DNA of 64,000 nucleotides from Choricystis sp. odSpoLacu1 (Eukaryota; Chlorophyta; Trebouxiophyceae). Location: NCBI GenBank assembly GCA_958009055.1, contig OY253660.1, positions 248,001 to 312,000 of the forward strand, written 5' to 3'. A program made the translations under genes and the position numbers. Shown here piece by piece: positions 29,540 to 38,937 of the stretch. The notes beneath the pieces were generated by a model. It saw only the letters and a list, made by a program, of their open reading frames with translations, searched no databases and had not been told where the DNA came from. Numbering within the stretch: the first letter of the stretch is position 1; each line of letters opens with the position of its first letter.

Positions 29540-30695
29540 TCATGCCGCACACCCACGCGCCATCCACCACACGAGCGGCAGCTGCAGCGCCCACAGCCCC
29601 AGCAGCACGTAGTTGCCTGCCGTGCCGTCGAGGCCACCCCCTACACCGCCGCGAGGATCCTGAAACTTGGCGCGCTTGAGGGAGCGGACGAGGAAGACGC
29701 CCGCGGCCGCGCCGGCCAGAGCAACCACCGCGTCTGCGCCGCGGTGGGCGGAGCTCCCGCCCCCTGCAGCTGCCGCCACCAACCGGGCCGCACACCCGGC
29801 ACACCCATGCGCAAACGGGTACCCCGCGTACGCTGCCAGGTCGGCCAGGGGGAGGGCGGGGCCCGCGCCCACCGCGATGGCGGCCGCCTTGACGGTGGCC
29901 GCGTGCGCGGCCCACACCCCCACCGCGCCCGATGCAGCCGAGGTGAGCGTGTCCGGCGAAAAAGGGGCAGAGCCGGAGGCCACGACCGCTGACCCACGCA
30001 GCAGGACGAGCGTGGCGGCCGCCATGAGGGGGATGTAGAGGTCGGGCGCCGCCGCGTCGCGCGCGGGGGGCGCCGCGCGCGCGCCGCCCGCGGGCGCCGC
30101 CTCCAGCGACCGCGCGTACGTCCAGCGCCGGGCCCAGGGGGTCGCCAGCATGGCCAGCTTGGTGGCGACGTAGGACGGCGTCACGTCGAGGGCGGCGGCG
30201 ACGCCGCCGCCCGCGCGCGGCGCGAGCGCGCCGAAGCGCGCGGTCGCCCACGCCGCGCCGCGGTCCAGGACGGACCCCGCCTCCTGGCCGCCGGCACCGC
30301 TGGCAATGGCGGAGGCGGCCAGTCCGGCGACGAAGGGGTCGGCGCCCAGGGCGGACATGGCAGAGGCGGCGGCAGCGGCGGCAGACTGAGAGAAGGGCGG
30401 GTCAGAAGAGCGTTGGTCGAAAAACGAGCGCGCATCGACCGTTTTCCACCCACCTCTCCCCCTTTCCCACACACACACTCACCGTCGCCCCACCCTGATA
30501 CGGCGCCGGTTGTGGCGCACCCCACCCGCCCTGCTGCTGGGGCGGGGGGGGCGCCCATGCCGCCTGCTGCTGTTGCCGCGGCGCCTGCGCCCCATACTGG
30601 GGCGGGGGCGGCGCCCAACCGCCGGCGGCGGGCTGCTGCGACCCCCAGCCGCCCGGCTGCTGGGGGCCGCCGGGGGGTTGTTGTTCCCAGGACAT
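29540..30695 (-). CDS. YIF1: YIF1-family Golgi membrane protein
   Basis: Yip1-interacting factor; a five-helix membrane protein of early secretory-pathway vesicles that binds YIP1 and Rab GTPases. Exons 30695-30483 and 30385-29540, 352 residues. The N-terminus is Gln/Pro/Gly-rich (MSWEQQPPGGPQQPGGWGSQ), as usual for YIP/YIF proteins. The YIF1 domain shows LDVTPSYVATKLAMLATPWA followed by RRW, then APDLYIPLMAAATLVLL and five hydrophobic segments ending GNYVLLGLWALQLPLVWWMA. Works in the same trafficking route as RIC1 at 1.5-5.3 kb. Head-to-head with UGPase, only 97 bp between ATGs. Confidence 0.85.
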
Positions 30696-30792
30696 CGAAA
30701 TCAAGAGAGCAAAAAATAATGGGTTGTTCCACTCCTGTTTTTTCGTTGTTCTTCATCGAAGCCTCTCGCACACACAGAAACACACGCACCAG
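30696..30792. promoter_or_regulatory. Divergent promoter, YIF1 / UGPase
   Basis: 97 bp between opposed ATGs. No TATA box recognised; AT-rich relative to its surroundings on the YIF1 side. Confidence 0.5.
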
Positions 30793-32677
30793 ATGGCGCC
30801 CTCCTTTGCCCCCGTGGAAGCGAAGATGAGGGTGGCGGGTCTGTCAGACGCCGCGGTGGACGCGTTCCGCCACAACTTTGACGCGCTGGCGGGCGGCGAG
30901 ACGGGGCTGGTGAGCGCGTGTGCGGTGTGTGTCTGTGTGTCGGCGCGCGTGTTGGCAGCAGAGAGGCGTGCATCAGGCCAGCGTGGCGCCAGCGGAGGGG
31001 AAGGGGGGGGGGGGGGGGGGGGGGCGCGGTCGTGCGGGCACGAGGGGGACAGCACACCCGCAGTGGGGCTGTGTGACCGCTCGCGCGCGCCACCAGAACC
31101 TCGACCCCCCACCCCCCACCCCCTCTATCCCTCCCCACCACACAGATGCCGGAAGTCGACATCAAGCCCGTGGCAAGCCTGCCCACCCTGGAGGAGCTCA
31201 AGTCGGCGGCCCTGTCGGAGGACGAGCTGAAGGTAGGGAAAGGACGAGTGATGGTCGAGAGGGGGGGGGGGGGGGGGGGGGTCAACTGACGCACACACAC
31301 TCACACCCTTCCCTCACACAAACCAGGCCCTGCTCTCCAAGACCGCCGTCCTCAAGCTCAACGGCGGCCTGGGCACGTCCATGGGGTTGGAACGCGCCAA
31401 ATCGTTGCTCCCCGTCAAAGACGGCGCGACGTTTCTCGACCTGATTGCGCGCCAAGTCGTCCACATGCGGGCGGCGACGGGGTCCCACGTGCGCTTCATC
31501 CTGATGAACTCGTTCTCCACGTCGGCTGACACGAAGGAGTTTTTGGCCAAGGAGCACAGCGACCTCGTGGCGGAGGACGATTTTGAGCTCCTCCAAAACA
31601 AGTCCCCCAAACTCGACGCCACCACCCTGGAACCCGTCACCTGGCCCGCCGACCCCGACCTCGAGTGGTGCCCCCCGGGGCACGGCGACATCTATGCCGC
31701 CCTGGCGGGGTCGGGCATGCTGGACCGCCTCCTGTCTGCCGGCGTCGTCCACCTCTTTGTCTCCAACTCGGACAACCTGGGCGCCACCCTGGACACGGGG
31801 CTGCTGGCCCACGCGGCCCGCACCAACGCCCCCTTCATCATGGAGGTGGCGGTGCGCACGGAGGCGGACAAGAAGGGTGGGCACCTGTGCGTGCGCGCGG
31901 CCGACGGCCGGTTTGCGCTGCGGGAGAGCGCCATGTGCCCGGACGGCGACAAGGCGGCGTTCGAGGATGTGAAGAAGTGAGTTTGTGTGTTGGCGTGGTG
32001 TTGTGTGGGAGGGGTAGCGAGAGAAGAGACGAGTGGTTGTCTTCTCACACACCTCCCCCTCCTCCCCTCTCTCTAGGCACAAATTCTTCAACACCAACAA
32101 CCTGTGGCTCAACCTGCCCGCCCTCAAAGCCGCCCTGGACGCGGCCCCCGGGGCCGCCCTCAAGTTGCCGTTGATCAAAAACAAGAAGACGGTCAACCCA
32201 CGCGACTCTGCCTCCACCCCCGTCTACCAGCTGGAGACGGCCATGGGGTCCGCCATCGAGCTGTTCGACGGCGCGGGGGCGGTGGTGGTGCCGCGCACCC
32301 GGTTTGCGCCGGTCAAGACGACCAACGACCTGTTTGTGCTGCGGTCCGACGCTTACATTCTTGCCCCGGACGCCACCCTGGTGCCCTCAGTCGACCCCCT
32401 CCCCCTGGTCGACCTCGACTCTAAGCACTACAAACTGGTGGACGCGCTGGATGCGTTGGTGAAGGAAGCGCCCTCGCTGAAAGAGTGTGTGTCGGTCAAA
32501 GTGGTGGGCCCTGTTGTCTTCCCCCCGGGAGTGACGCTGCGGGGTGACGTGCTAATCAACAACGCGGGCAAGACGCCCGTGGAGCTGGCTCCCGGCACGT
32601 ACGCTGACTCGGTGGTGGCGCTGCCGGCGGGGGAGGAGGCGGCCGCGGCGGCGACGGCGGCGACGCTGGCTGCATGA
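30793..32677 (+). CDS. UGP: UTP-glucose-1-phosphate uridylyltransferase (UGPase)
   Basis: Makes UDP-glucose from UTP and glucose-1-phosphate in the cytosol, for sucrose, cell-wall and glycolipid synthesis. Exons 30793-30909, 31146-31232, 31327-31976 and 32077-32677 give 484 residues, the usual length. Nucleotide-binding loop LKLNGGLGTSMGLERAKSLL is intact. Also seen: HVRFILMNSFSTSADT, EWCPPGHGDIYAAL, VSNSDNLGATLD and KHKFFNTNNLWLNLPAL. The C-terminal half is the left-handed beta-helix (SVKVVGPVVFPPGVTLRGDV). The first two introns carry G runs of about 20 or more. UDP-glucose made here complements the AGPase-like gene at the left edge only loosely. Confidence 0.97.
31006..31024 (+). repeat. 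Poly-G tract in UGPase intron 1
   Basis: About 22 consecutive G preceded by a purine-rich stretch, about 120 nt before the acceptor of intron 1. Confidence 0.85.
31261..31281 (+). repeat. Poly-G tract in UGPase intron 2
   Basis: 21 consecutive G inside the 94-nt second intron of the same gene. Confidence 0.9.
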
Positions 32678-32733
32678 AGAGAAAGAAAAGCGGTGAGGGG
32701 GGTGTGGTGAGGGGGGAAAAGCGGTGAGGGGGG

Positions 32734-32760
32734 GTGAGCCAACCCAGTGGGTTGGCTCAC
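32734..32760. repeat. Palindrome, 13-bp arms, 1-nt loop
   Basis: gtgagccaaccca and its exact reverse complement flank a single G. It lies 57 bp after the UGPase stop and before MYB3R, two genes in tandem, and resembles the 1379-1404 palindrome in size and lack of loop. Confidence 0.9.
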
Positions 32761-32904
32761 AAAAAAGGCAGCACACACACACCATTGTAGTAGGAGCGAC
32801 GGACAGAGAGACAACACGCGGAGAGTGGGGGGGTCGAGAGCGCGACGCCCTCGCGTCTCCGCTTTTTTTAACCAAAAAACTCTCTTGACCCACACCTACG
32901 CGAA

Positions 32905-35282
32905 ATGCCCTCCGTGCGCCGCCACTCAATCATGTCGGCCCTGTCCCCGCCCCTGCCCACGACGACGCCCAGGGCCTCCAGGCGGGCCAGCGCGGCAGCC
33001 ACCCTGGAGACCTTGCCCCCGGTGGAAGGGTGCGTCGCGGCATCGCGTTGAATTGTTTTTCGGATGTCGAAACAAAAACGCGCGCCTTTTTCCTCCAACC
33101 CTCTCCCCTCCTGCCCCCCCTCTCCTCCTCCACAGCAAACTGGGCGTGCCCACCCGCAAAAGTAGCAAGACAGGGTGGACGCCGGAAGAGGTGAAAGAGT
33201 GGAGAGAGGGTGTGCGAGCGTGCTGCGTTCGTCGGTGCGTCTTCGCTCCATCGGCGCGCGTCGGCGGGTCCCTGCTTTTGGCGTGGTGGCCGCCTCTCAC
33301 TGCCTTCAGCGATGGGCATGAGCTCGCACGCATCCGTGAGGGCGGGAGGAGCAGCGGCGGCCGGGCGGGCGGCGCCGGAGATAGGCGCGATTCGACCCAC
33401 ATTCGCTGCCGCTTCGGTCCCGATTCGGCGAATGCGGCACGCTTCAGCGTCCTCGTTTTCGCCGACGACACGCTCGCGGCGAAACAACACAAGAAGGCGG
33501 CCCACCCACGCCCCCCCGGCACCTCCGCACCTCCCCCCACCAACCCGCCACCCACCCCCACAGGATGAAGTCCTGCGCCGCGCTGTCGCCCTGCACGGCT
33601 CCAAAGAGTGGAAGAAGATTGCAGACTACCTGCAGGACAGGACCGATGTGCAGTGCCTGCACCGGTGGCAGAAGGTGCTCAACCCCGACCTTGTCAAGGG
33701 CGCGTGGACGGAGGAAGAGGATGCTGCCATTCTGGCGGCTGTGGCGGCGCACGGTCCCGGCAAGTGGAGCTCGATCGCGGCGCGCCTGCCCGGCCGCATC
33801 GGCAAACAGTGCCGCGAGCGGTGGCACAACCACCTCAACCCCGAGATCAAGCGAGGAGCCTGGACACCCGCCGAGGATGCTCTGTTGATCGAAGCTCACG
33901 CGACGCACGGCAACGCGTGGGCGTTGATCGCGCGCGCGCTGCCCGGGCGGACGGACAACGCCATTAAAAACCACTGGAACTCCACGCTGCGGCGCAAGGT
34001 GGAGGGTGGGAGCAAAGGATGGAGTGGTAGTGCTGCTGCTGCTGCCATGGCCGCTGTGGCAGCGGACGGCGTGCGGGCGGAGCTGGTGGCGACGGGTGGC
34101 GACAGCGGCACCGGCGCGCCGCCCACCGCGCCGCCCGTCCCCAAAAAATCGCGCTCCGGCAAGCGCCGCTCCGGCACGCGCAAGCCCAAGGCGTCGGTGA
34201 CGACGACCTCCGCTCCCGTGTCCGCGCTGACCGCGTTGACGGACGGCCGTGTCGGGCCGCGCCCTGGTTCCGCCGCCTCTGTCGCAGGCGGCCTCGCCCA
34301 CGCCCGCCCCGCGTCCGCGGGCCCCGTGTCCGCGTGGCGCGTGACGCCGGGCACCGTGACTCGCGTGCGCGGGCGGGCCGCCCTGGAGGGGGGGCGCGTG
34401 GCGGCGGCGGAGGAGGCGGTGCCGTTGAAACGCACAAAATCAGACGGCGACGTGACCGCCTGGCCCTCCGCCCCGCCCTCCGCCGCCGGTGTGCCTGAAC
34501 TGGACGCGGCCACAGTGGCCGCCCTGGCCGCCCTGGACGGGGACGCGGTGCAGTCGGCGCTGCCGGTGGCAGCCGACTCGCTCCAACCACCCGCGCGCCG
34601 CAAGTCTCGCTCAGGCGTGCGCCGCCCCAAGGCGCCGTCCGCGCCGCCGGCCAGCGTGCCGCCGCCCTCCACGGCGCCGCCGCTGACGTCGGCCGCCGCA
34701 GCCGCCCAACTGGCCGTCGCCGTCGTGACGCCTCTCTCAGCCACTGTCGCCACGCCGACCGGCGCGCCGCCGCCCTCCATCCCTGCCGGCCTGGACGCGT
34801 CCCTGCTGCCCCCCCGGGCAGCGTTGCTGAGGCTGACGCCCGCCCTGCTGCCTTTGACGGGGGGGCCTCGGTCCGCGCTGCCTGCATCCACCGCGCTCGC
34901 GCCGCGCGGTGCTGGCGTGCCGGCCACCGCCGCCACCCCTGCCCGCGGGGCTGGCACCACTGCCGTCACAGCCGCAGCCGACAGCGTGGCCCGTCCCCTG
35001 CTGTTCGGCGAGTCGCCCGCCGGGTCGGCCGCGGCGCCGCCGTCGGCGGCCGCCCACCTGCTTTCGTCGCCGCCGGCGTCGGCGCTGCGGTCTCTCACCG
35101 GCACGGGGGGTGGCGGCTCCACGGGGGGTGCCACCCCCGCCGGCGCCGCCGTCCTGGACTTGCTGGCCATGCTGGGCGGCGAGGACGGCGGGCCGCCGCC
35201 GTCGACGGCGCGGCGGTCGGCGCGCGGCGCGGCGGCGGGCGCGGCACCGCCGTTGTTCAGCCCCAGCTTGTTCATGGGGTAG
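32905..35282 (+). CDS. MYB3R: Three-repeat MYB transcription factor (MYB3R)
   Basis: Nuclear DNA-binding protein of the animal/plant c-MYB type; in plants these bind MSA elements of G2/M genes. Exons 32905-33029, 33136-33190 and 33564-35282 give 632 residues. Repeat R1 is completed by splicing: KTGWTPEE joins [20 protein letters not shown] and [20 protein letters not shown]2: [20 protein letters not shown] and [11 protein letters not shown]3: [20 protein letters not shown] and [16 protein letters not shown]. The regularly spaced Trp residues are present in each. The C-terminus of about 430 residues is Ala/Pro-rich, with two basic modules ([16 protein letters not shown] and [12 protein letters not shown]) that may be nuclear localisation or DNA-contact segments. 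Confidence 0.93.
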
Positions 35283-35600
35283 GTTACCAAAAACAAATGG
35301 TTATTTTTGCTCTCACACACGCGTCCCCACCTCTTTTTTCTCACTTGGTCACACTTTTTCCTTTCGGCGTCCCTTCGGTTCTTCGGCGTTTCCTTTCTTT
35401 TTCAGTTGAATTTTTCATTGACCTTTCCCCCCTTCGGGCTGCCCACGCACACACACCGCGACACCCCCTGCCCCTGGTCTGGTCGGGACTGCGCTTTCGG
35501 GTAACACACACAAAAAAACACTTGCAGAGAGAAACAACAACATCACACCGAAATCAACCTGTAACCCCCCTCGTTTTCCGACTACCCACCTGCTTCTCTC
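35283..35600. other. Convergent spacer, MYB3R / LCMT1
   Basis: 318 bp, T-rich then CA-rich. No gene seen. Confidence 0.6.
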
Positions 35601-36730
35601 CTACCGCCTCACCACCGCCCGTCCGGCCACCCCGTCACTCCGCGTCCCTGCCGTCACAAATGCATAGTGATCCAGCAGCAGGCGCCACTCCTCGACTTCA
35701 TCTAGGCGCGCGGCCGCGTTGGCGCGGGAGCGAGCCCCCGGGTCCAACCACCCATCGTACGCGGCGCCCATGGTGACGGCGGCGGCGACCGCCCAACCGG
35801 CGTCCGTGAAACGGGCTTCGTGGGCTGCCAGGGTGGGGGTGGCGGTGAGGCCGAGCAGGGGGCACCCACGCGCCGCCACATTGGCCAGCATGACGCGGCC
35901 GAATGGATCGTGTGGGTGCACCTGCTCAAACAGCAGCAGGGCAGCATCGGTGAAGTGGGAGGCGAGGAAGGTGACCAGGGCTGACGTGGAGGGAGGGGGC
36001 AAGTAGACAAACACACACTCCGCCAGCAGCAGGGTGGGGGTGGCCTGATCAATGGACGCAGCGGCGAAGGCGGCTGCCACAGACTCGGGCGACCTCAAGT
36101 CGGCGGTTGCCAGCGTGTACCAGGGCGTGTGCAGGGCGGCAGGGGGGGCGGGTGGGGGTGGGGTGTCGCCATCAACCACCACCAGCCCCATCGCCGCCGC
36201 CAGGTCGGGCGACGCCGCCACAATGCTCGCTTTGCGAGCGACGACATCTGCAACGTCCAGCTCCAGGTAACGGATGGAGGGGGGGGGGGCGGCAGCCGCG
36301 TCGGCCGCCAGTCGAAACGGGCGCGTGTCAAAGCCGGCGCCCAGGGACACGATTTGGCGGGGGCCGCCGGCCGTGGCGGCCAGGAAGGAGGTGATGGTGT
36401 CTGTGTAGACGGCGTGGCGGACGTAGTAGCCTGGATGGGCGGTTGTGGGGGGGGTACGGGTGAGGGAGATCGCGGAAATGATGACAACACGTTGCGAGAT
36501 GAGACATCCATGCAGAGACCCGCTTCACGCAGCACACACATGCGCTCTCTCTTCCTCTCACCAAGATTGATCAGTGGCGGCCTCCTCGGCGGCCGCCCCC
36601 TCACAAAGCGGGTCACCCACGCGTCTTCGTACATCCCCCCCTCCACTGCGGACGCTTTGGAGGCGGCGGCATCATCGTTTGTGGCGGCGACGGCGGTGTC
36701 GGAGCTAAGACGGGGGGGGAGGGAGGCCAT
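35601..36730 (-). CDS. LCMT1: Leucine carboxyl methyltransferase 1 (PP2A methyltransferase)
   Basis: S-adenosylmethionine-dependent enzyme that methylates the C-terminal Leu of PP2A catalytic subunits. Exons 36730-36562 and 36430-35601, 332 residues, the family length. N-terminal YEDAWVTRFVRGRPPRRPPL leads by splicing into INLGYYVRHAVYTDTITSFL. The SAM motif QIVSLGAGFDTRPFRL is the family signature (LGaGfDT..wrL). The acidic motif I loop is YLELDVADVVARKA, followed by DLRSPESV and LLLAECVFVYLPP. Head-to-head with the proline-rich membrane protein gene, 107 bp. Confidence 0.92.
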
Positions 36731-36837
36731 TTTCGACCAAACAAAGGCTTTGACGTGTTTGACGTTCGACAGAATTGGCATTTTTCCTCAAAAAAAAAAA
36801 CTTGCGCACACACCGCCCTCCAACCACACATGCACTA
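36731..36837. promoter_or_regulatory. Divergent promoter, LCMT1 / proline-rich membrane protein
   Basis: 107 bp between opposed ATGs, with ttgacg twice about 10 nt apart (36750-36765) and an A11 run near 36791. TGACG cores resemble bZIP sites; the function is inferred. Confidence 0.4.
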
Positions 36838-38004
36838 ATGGACGCCGACGAACGACCGACAGTCAAGGAGCGTGCGGCAGCGCTCGCCGCTGCGGCCGCG
36901 CTCGACGGCGCCACCGCCGAGCGAACTGCGTCCATTGGGGGCCGCCTGCCGCGCCACCCCAAGACATGGACGCGGGAGCCGTCCCTGGCGTCGCCCAGGG
37001 CGGCGGGTGAAGCTCGTGCAGCGACCGCTGCGCCGGTGGCGCCGCCGCCGACGCCCACGCGGCCGGTGCCGGTTTCTGTTGCGCCGCCGCCGACGCCGAC
37101 GCGGCCTGTGGCCTTGGCAGCCGCAGTGCCGGAGCCTGCGTCCCCCCTGGTGGCGTCAGCGCCGCCTGTGGACCCGCCGCCCTCGCCCGCGTCGCCAGCG
37201 GTGGCGGGTGCCGCGTCCCCCACCGCCGGCGCGCTGCCCCCCGCGACGCCGCTGCCGCCGCCGCGGCGGCGCGCGCCCAGCCCCGAGGTGGGCCCGGCGA
37301 GCCCGGCGTCGTCGGTGGAGGCAAGGCCATCCCCGCCGCGCCACCAGCAGGCGCGGGACGGCAGCGGCAGCCTCCTGTTTTACGTGCTGGCGTGTGGCGC
37401 TCCCCTGCTGGTCGCGCTCGCCGCGGCCGGGGGAAGGGCGCCCACGCCGTCGCCCCCGCCCGAGCGCTGGTGGGCACCCCCGCCGCCGCCTCCGCCGCCG
37501 CCCGCGGTGTGGGCGTGGGGCGGGAGGCGCGACGCGGGGGCGGCGCGTGTGGCTGCCGTGGCGCAGCAGCCGGTGGTGGTGGCGCAGGCGCCGCCGCCGC
37601 CGCCGAAACCAGTCGTTGAGGTTGATGACGTCGTGTTTGACGATGTGGTGGACGCTGTCGACGATGACGACGACGCAGCAGCAGGCGATGACAACAGCCA
37701 CCCTGTGCCCCCCCCGCCCGCCGCCGCCGCGCACGCCTCGACCCCTCTTTTCTTCGGCGCCTTCCTCCTGCTGGCCGCCCTGGCCGCCCTGACGGTCACC
37801 GTGCCGCGCTACCTGTGCGACCACCTGGCCGTGGCACCCGGGCGGGTGGGGGAAGGCGGCCGCCGCGTCGACGGCCGCGCGCCCGCGTCTGTCGAATCAG
37901 CGACCGCGCCGCCGCCTGTCGACCGGGTGGCCGCCCTGGGGGAGAGCGATTATGAAATGTCGGGTGCGTCGTCCCCCGGGCCCCGCTGGCGGGTGCGGCA
38001 GTGA
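36838..38004 (+). CDS. Proline-rich protein with two membrane helices, unknown
   Basis: Single exon, 388 residues. About 170 residues of Ala/Pro-rich disorder include the repeated APPPTPTRPV module (VAPPPTPTRPVPVSVAPPPT). Then come helix 1 (LLFYVLACGAPLLVALAAAG), a P9 run and an acidic segment (VDDVVFDDVVDAVDDDDD), helix 2 (LFFGAFLLLAALAALTVTVP), and a hydrophilic tail ending PGPRWRVRQ. No family recognised. The P- and D-rich loop between the helices suggests a short lumenal or extracellular domain. TGTAA lies 37 nt after the stop. Convergent with the FAX-like gene (80 bp). Confidence 0.6.
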   Translation: MDADERPTVKERAAALAAAAALDGATAERTASIGGRLPRHPKTWTREPSLASPRAAGEARAATAAPVAPPPTPTRPVPVSVAPPPTPTRPVALAAAVPEPASPLVASAPPVDPPPSPASPAVAGAASPTAGALPPATPLPPPRRRAPSPEVGPASPASSVEARPSPPRHQQARDGSGSLLFYVLACGAPLLVALAAAGGRAPTPSPPPERWWAPPPPPPPPPAVWAWGGRRDAGAARVAAVAQQPVVVAQAPPPPPKPVVEVDDVVFDDVVDAVDDDDDAAAGDDNSHPVPPPPAAAAHASTPLFFGAFLLLAALAALTVTVPRYLCDHLAVAPGRVGEGGRRVDGRAPASVESATAPPPVDRVAALGESDYEMSGASSPGPRWRVRQ

Positions 38005-38040
38005 GAGAGAAGAGAGAGGTGTTGTGTGTTGTGCGTGTTT

Positions 38041-38045
38041 TGTAA
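38041..38045 (+). terminator. TGTAA polyadenylation-type motif
   Basis: 37 nt downstream of the stop of the proline-rich membrane protein; position typical of chlorophyte poly(A) signals. Confidence 0.5.
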
Positions 38046-38084
38046 AAACGTGTGTGTATGTGTCTTACCCTCTAAAAATCTCTC

Positions 38085-38747
38085 TCAAGCATACTTGCTG
38101 CCCCGCCGGGGCGCGTTGCCGCCCAACGCCACGTTGAGCGCCAGCGCGGCCGCGACCACGCCGATGGCGCCGGCGCCAACGCGCGCGGAGGTGGACACCG
38201 CGCGTGGCCACAGCCACGCTGCAGCCGCGCCCGACGCGGCCGCCCCTGTCAGCGTGAATGGGGTGGAGGTTGAGCCCCGGCGCCAGGCGGACAGAGAGGC
38301 GACCGCGGACAGGAGGCAGGTGGCGCCCAACGCGGCCACCGCGCCGCCGGTCGCGCGCGCGCCCAGGAAGGCGGCGGTCGCGAGTCCGGCCACCAGTTGG
38401 ATGGTGCCGACGGGGAGGAGGAGGCAGAAGTCGTGCAGGGGGGCGTGGGAGGAGGAGGGGGAGGCCTGTATGGAGGTGGGGAGGGTGGGGAGTCGGAGTT
38501 TTGGCGCTGTGTTTTTTGATCATCACCGCCGCCGCCTCCTTCTTTCGTCTCAATAACAACTCGCCATTTCACGCACCTGCACCATCACCAAGCGCCGAGC
38601 CGGGGCAGCATCCACAGCCGCGTGCCCCGCTGTCGGGTCGCGGAGACGGCACAGCGCCGTCACGCCTGGACGGCGCGCCGCCGCCACGCGTGGCTGGATC
38701 GAGGCTGCAGCCCAGCGGCGGGTGACTGGCTGAGCGTGGGCGCGCAT
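38085..38747 (-). CDS. TMEM14/FAX-like plastid membrane protein
   Basis: Exons 38747-38577 and 38465-38085, 183 residues. The N-terminus (MRAHAQPVTRRWAAASIQPR and on to residue 57) is Arg/Ala/Ser-rich without acids, a likely chloroplast transit peptide. The mature part has the family opening LHDFCLLLPVGTIQLVAGL (TMEM14/FATTY ACID EXPORT: hDFC..iPyG....GG), then Gly-rich helices in the usual four-helix pattern, ending RRGSKYA. FAX proteins move fatty acids across plastid envelopes. The G-rich loop after helix 1 is less conserved, so the substrate is unproven. Confidence 0.65.
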
Positions 38748-38937
38748 TGGTTCTGTGGGGGCGCGCGTGGGAAGCGAAACGGGAGAGTGGCGTGTCGTTT
38801 GATGGACGCGCAAAAAAAAACGCCACAACTCTGAAAAAAAAAAGGCGTCGCGCCCGTGCTTTCACACGGCCGCCGGCCTCTCTCTCTGACACATTGGCAC
38901 CACCACCCAGGGCGCGCGACGCCGACGCCACGCAGCC
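38748..38937. promoter_or_regulatory. Divergent promoter, FAX-like / LCB2
   Basis: 190 bp between opposed ATGs, with two A-tracts (38812-38820 and 38833-38843). Both products are lipid-related, which makes co-expression plausible but is inference. Confidence 0.4.

Noticed and set aside
33896..35344. 482-codon minus-strand open reading opposite MYB3R
   Set aside because: Covers the GC-rich MYB3R tail in antisense; no domain, no splice logic.
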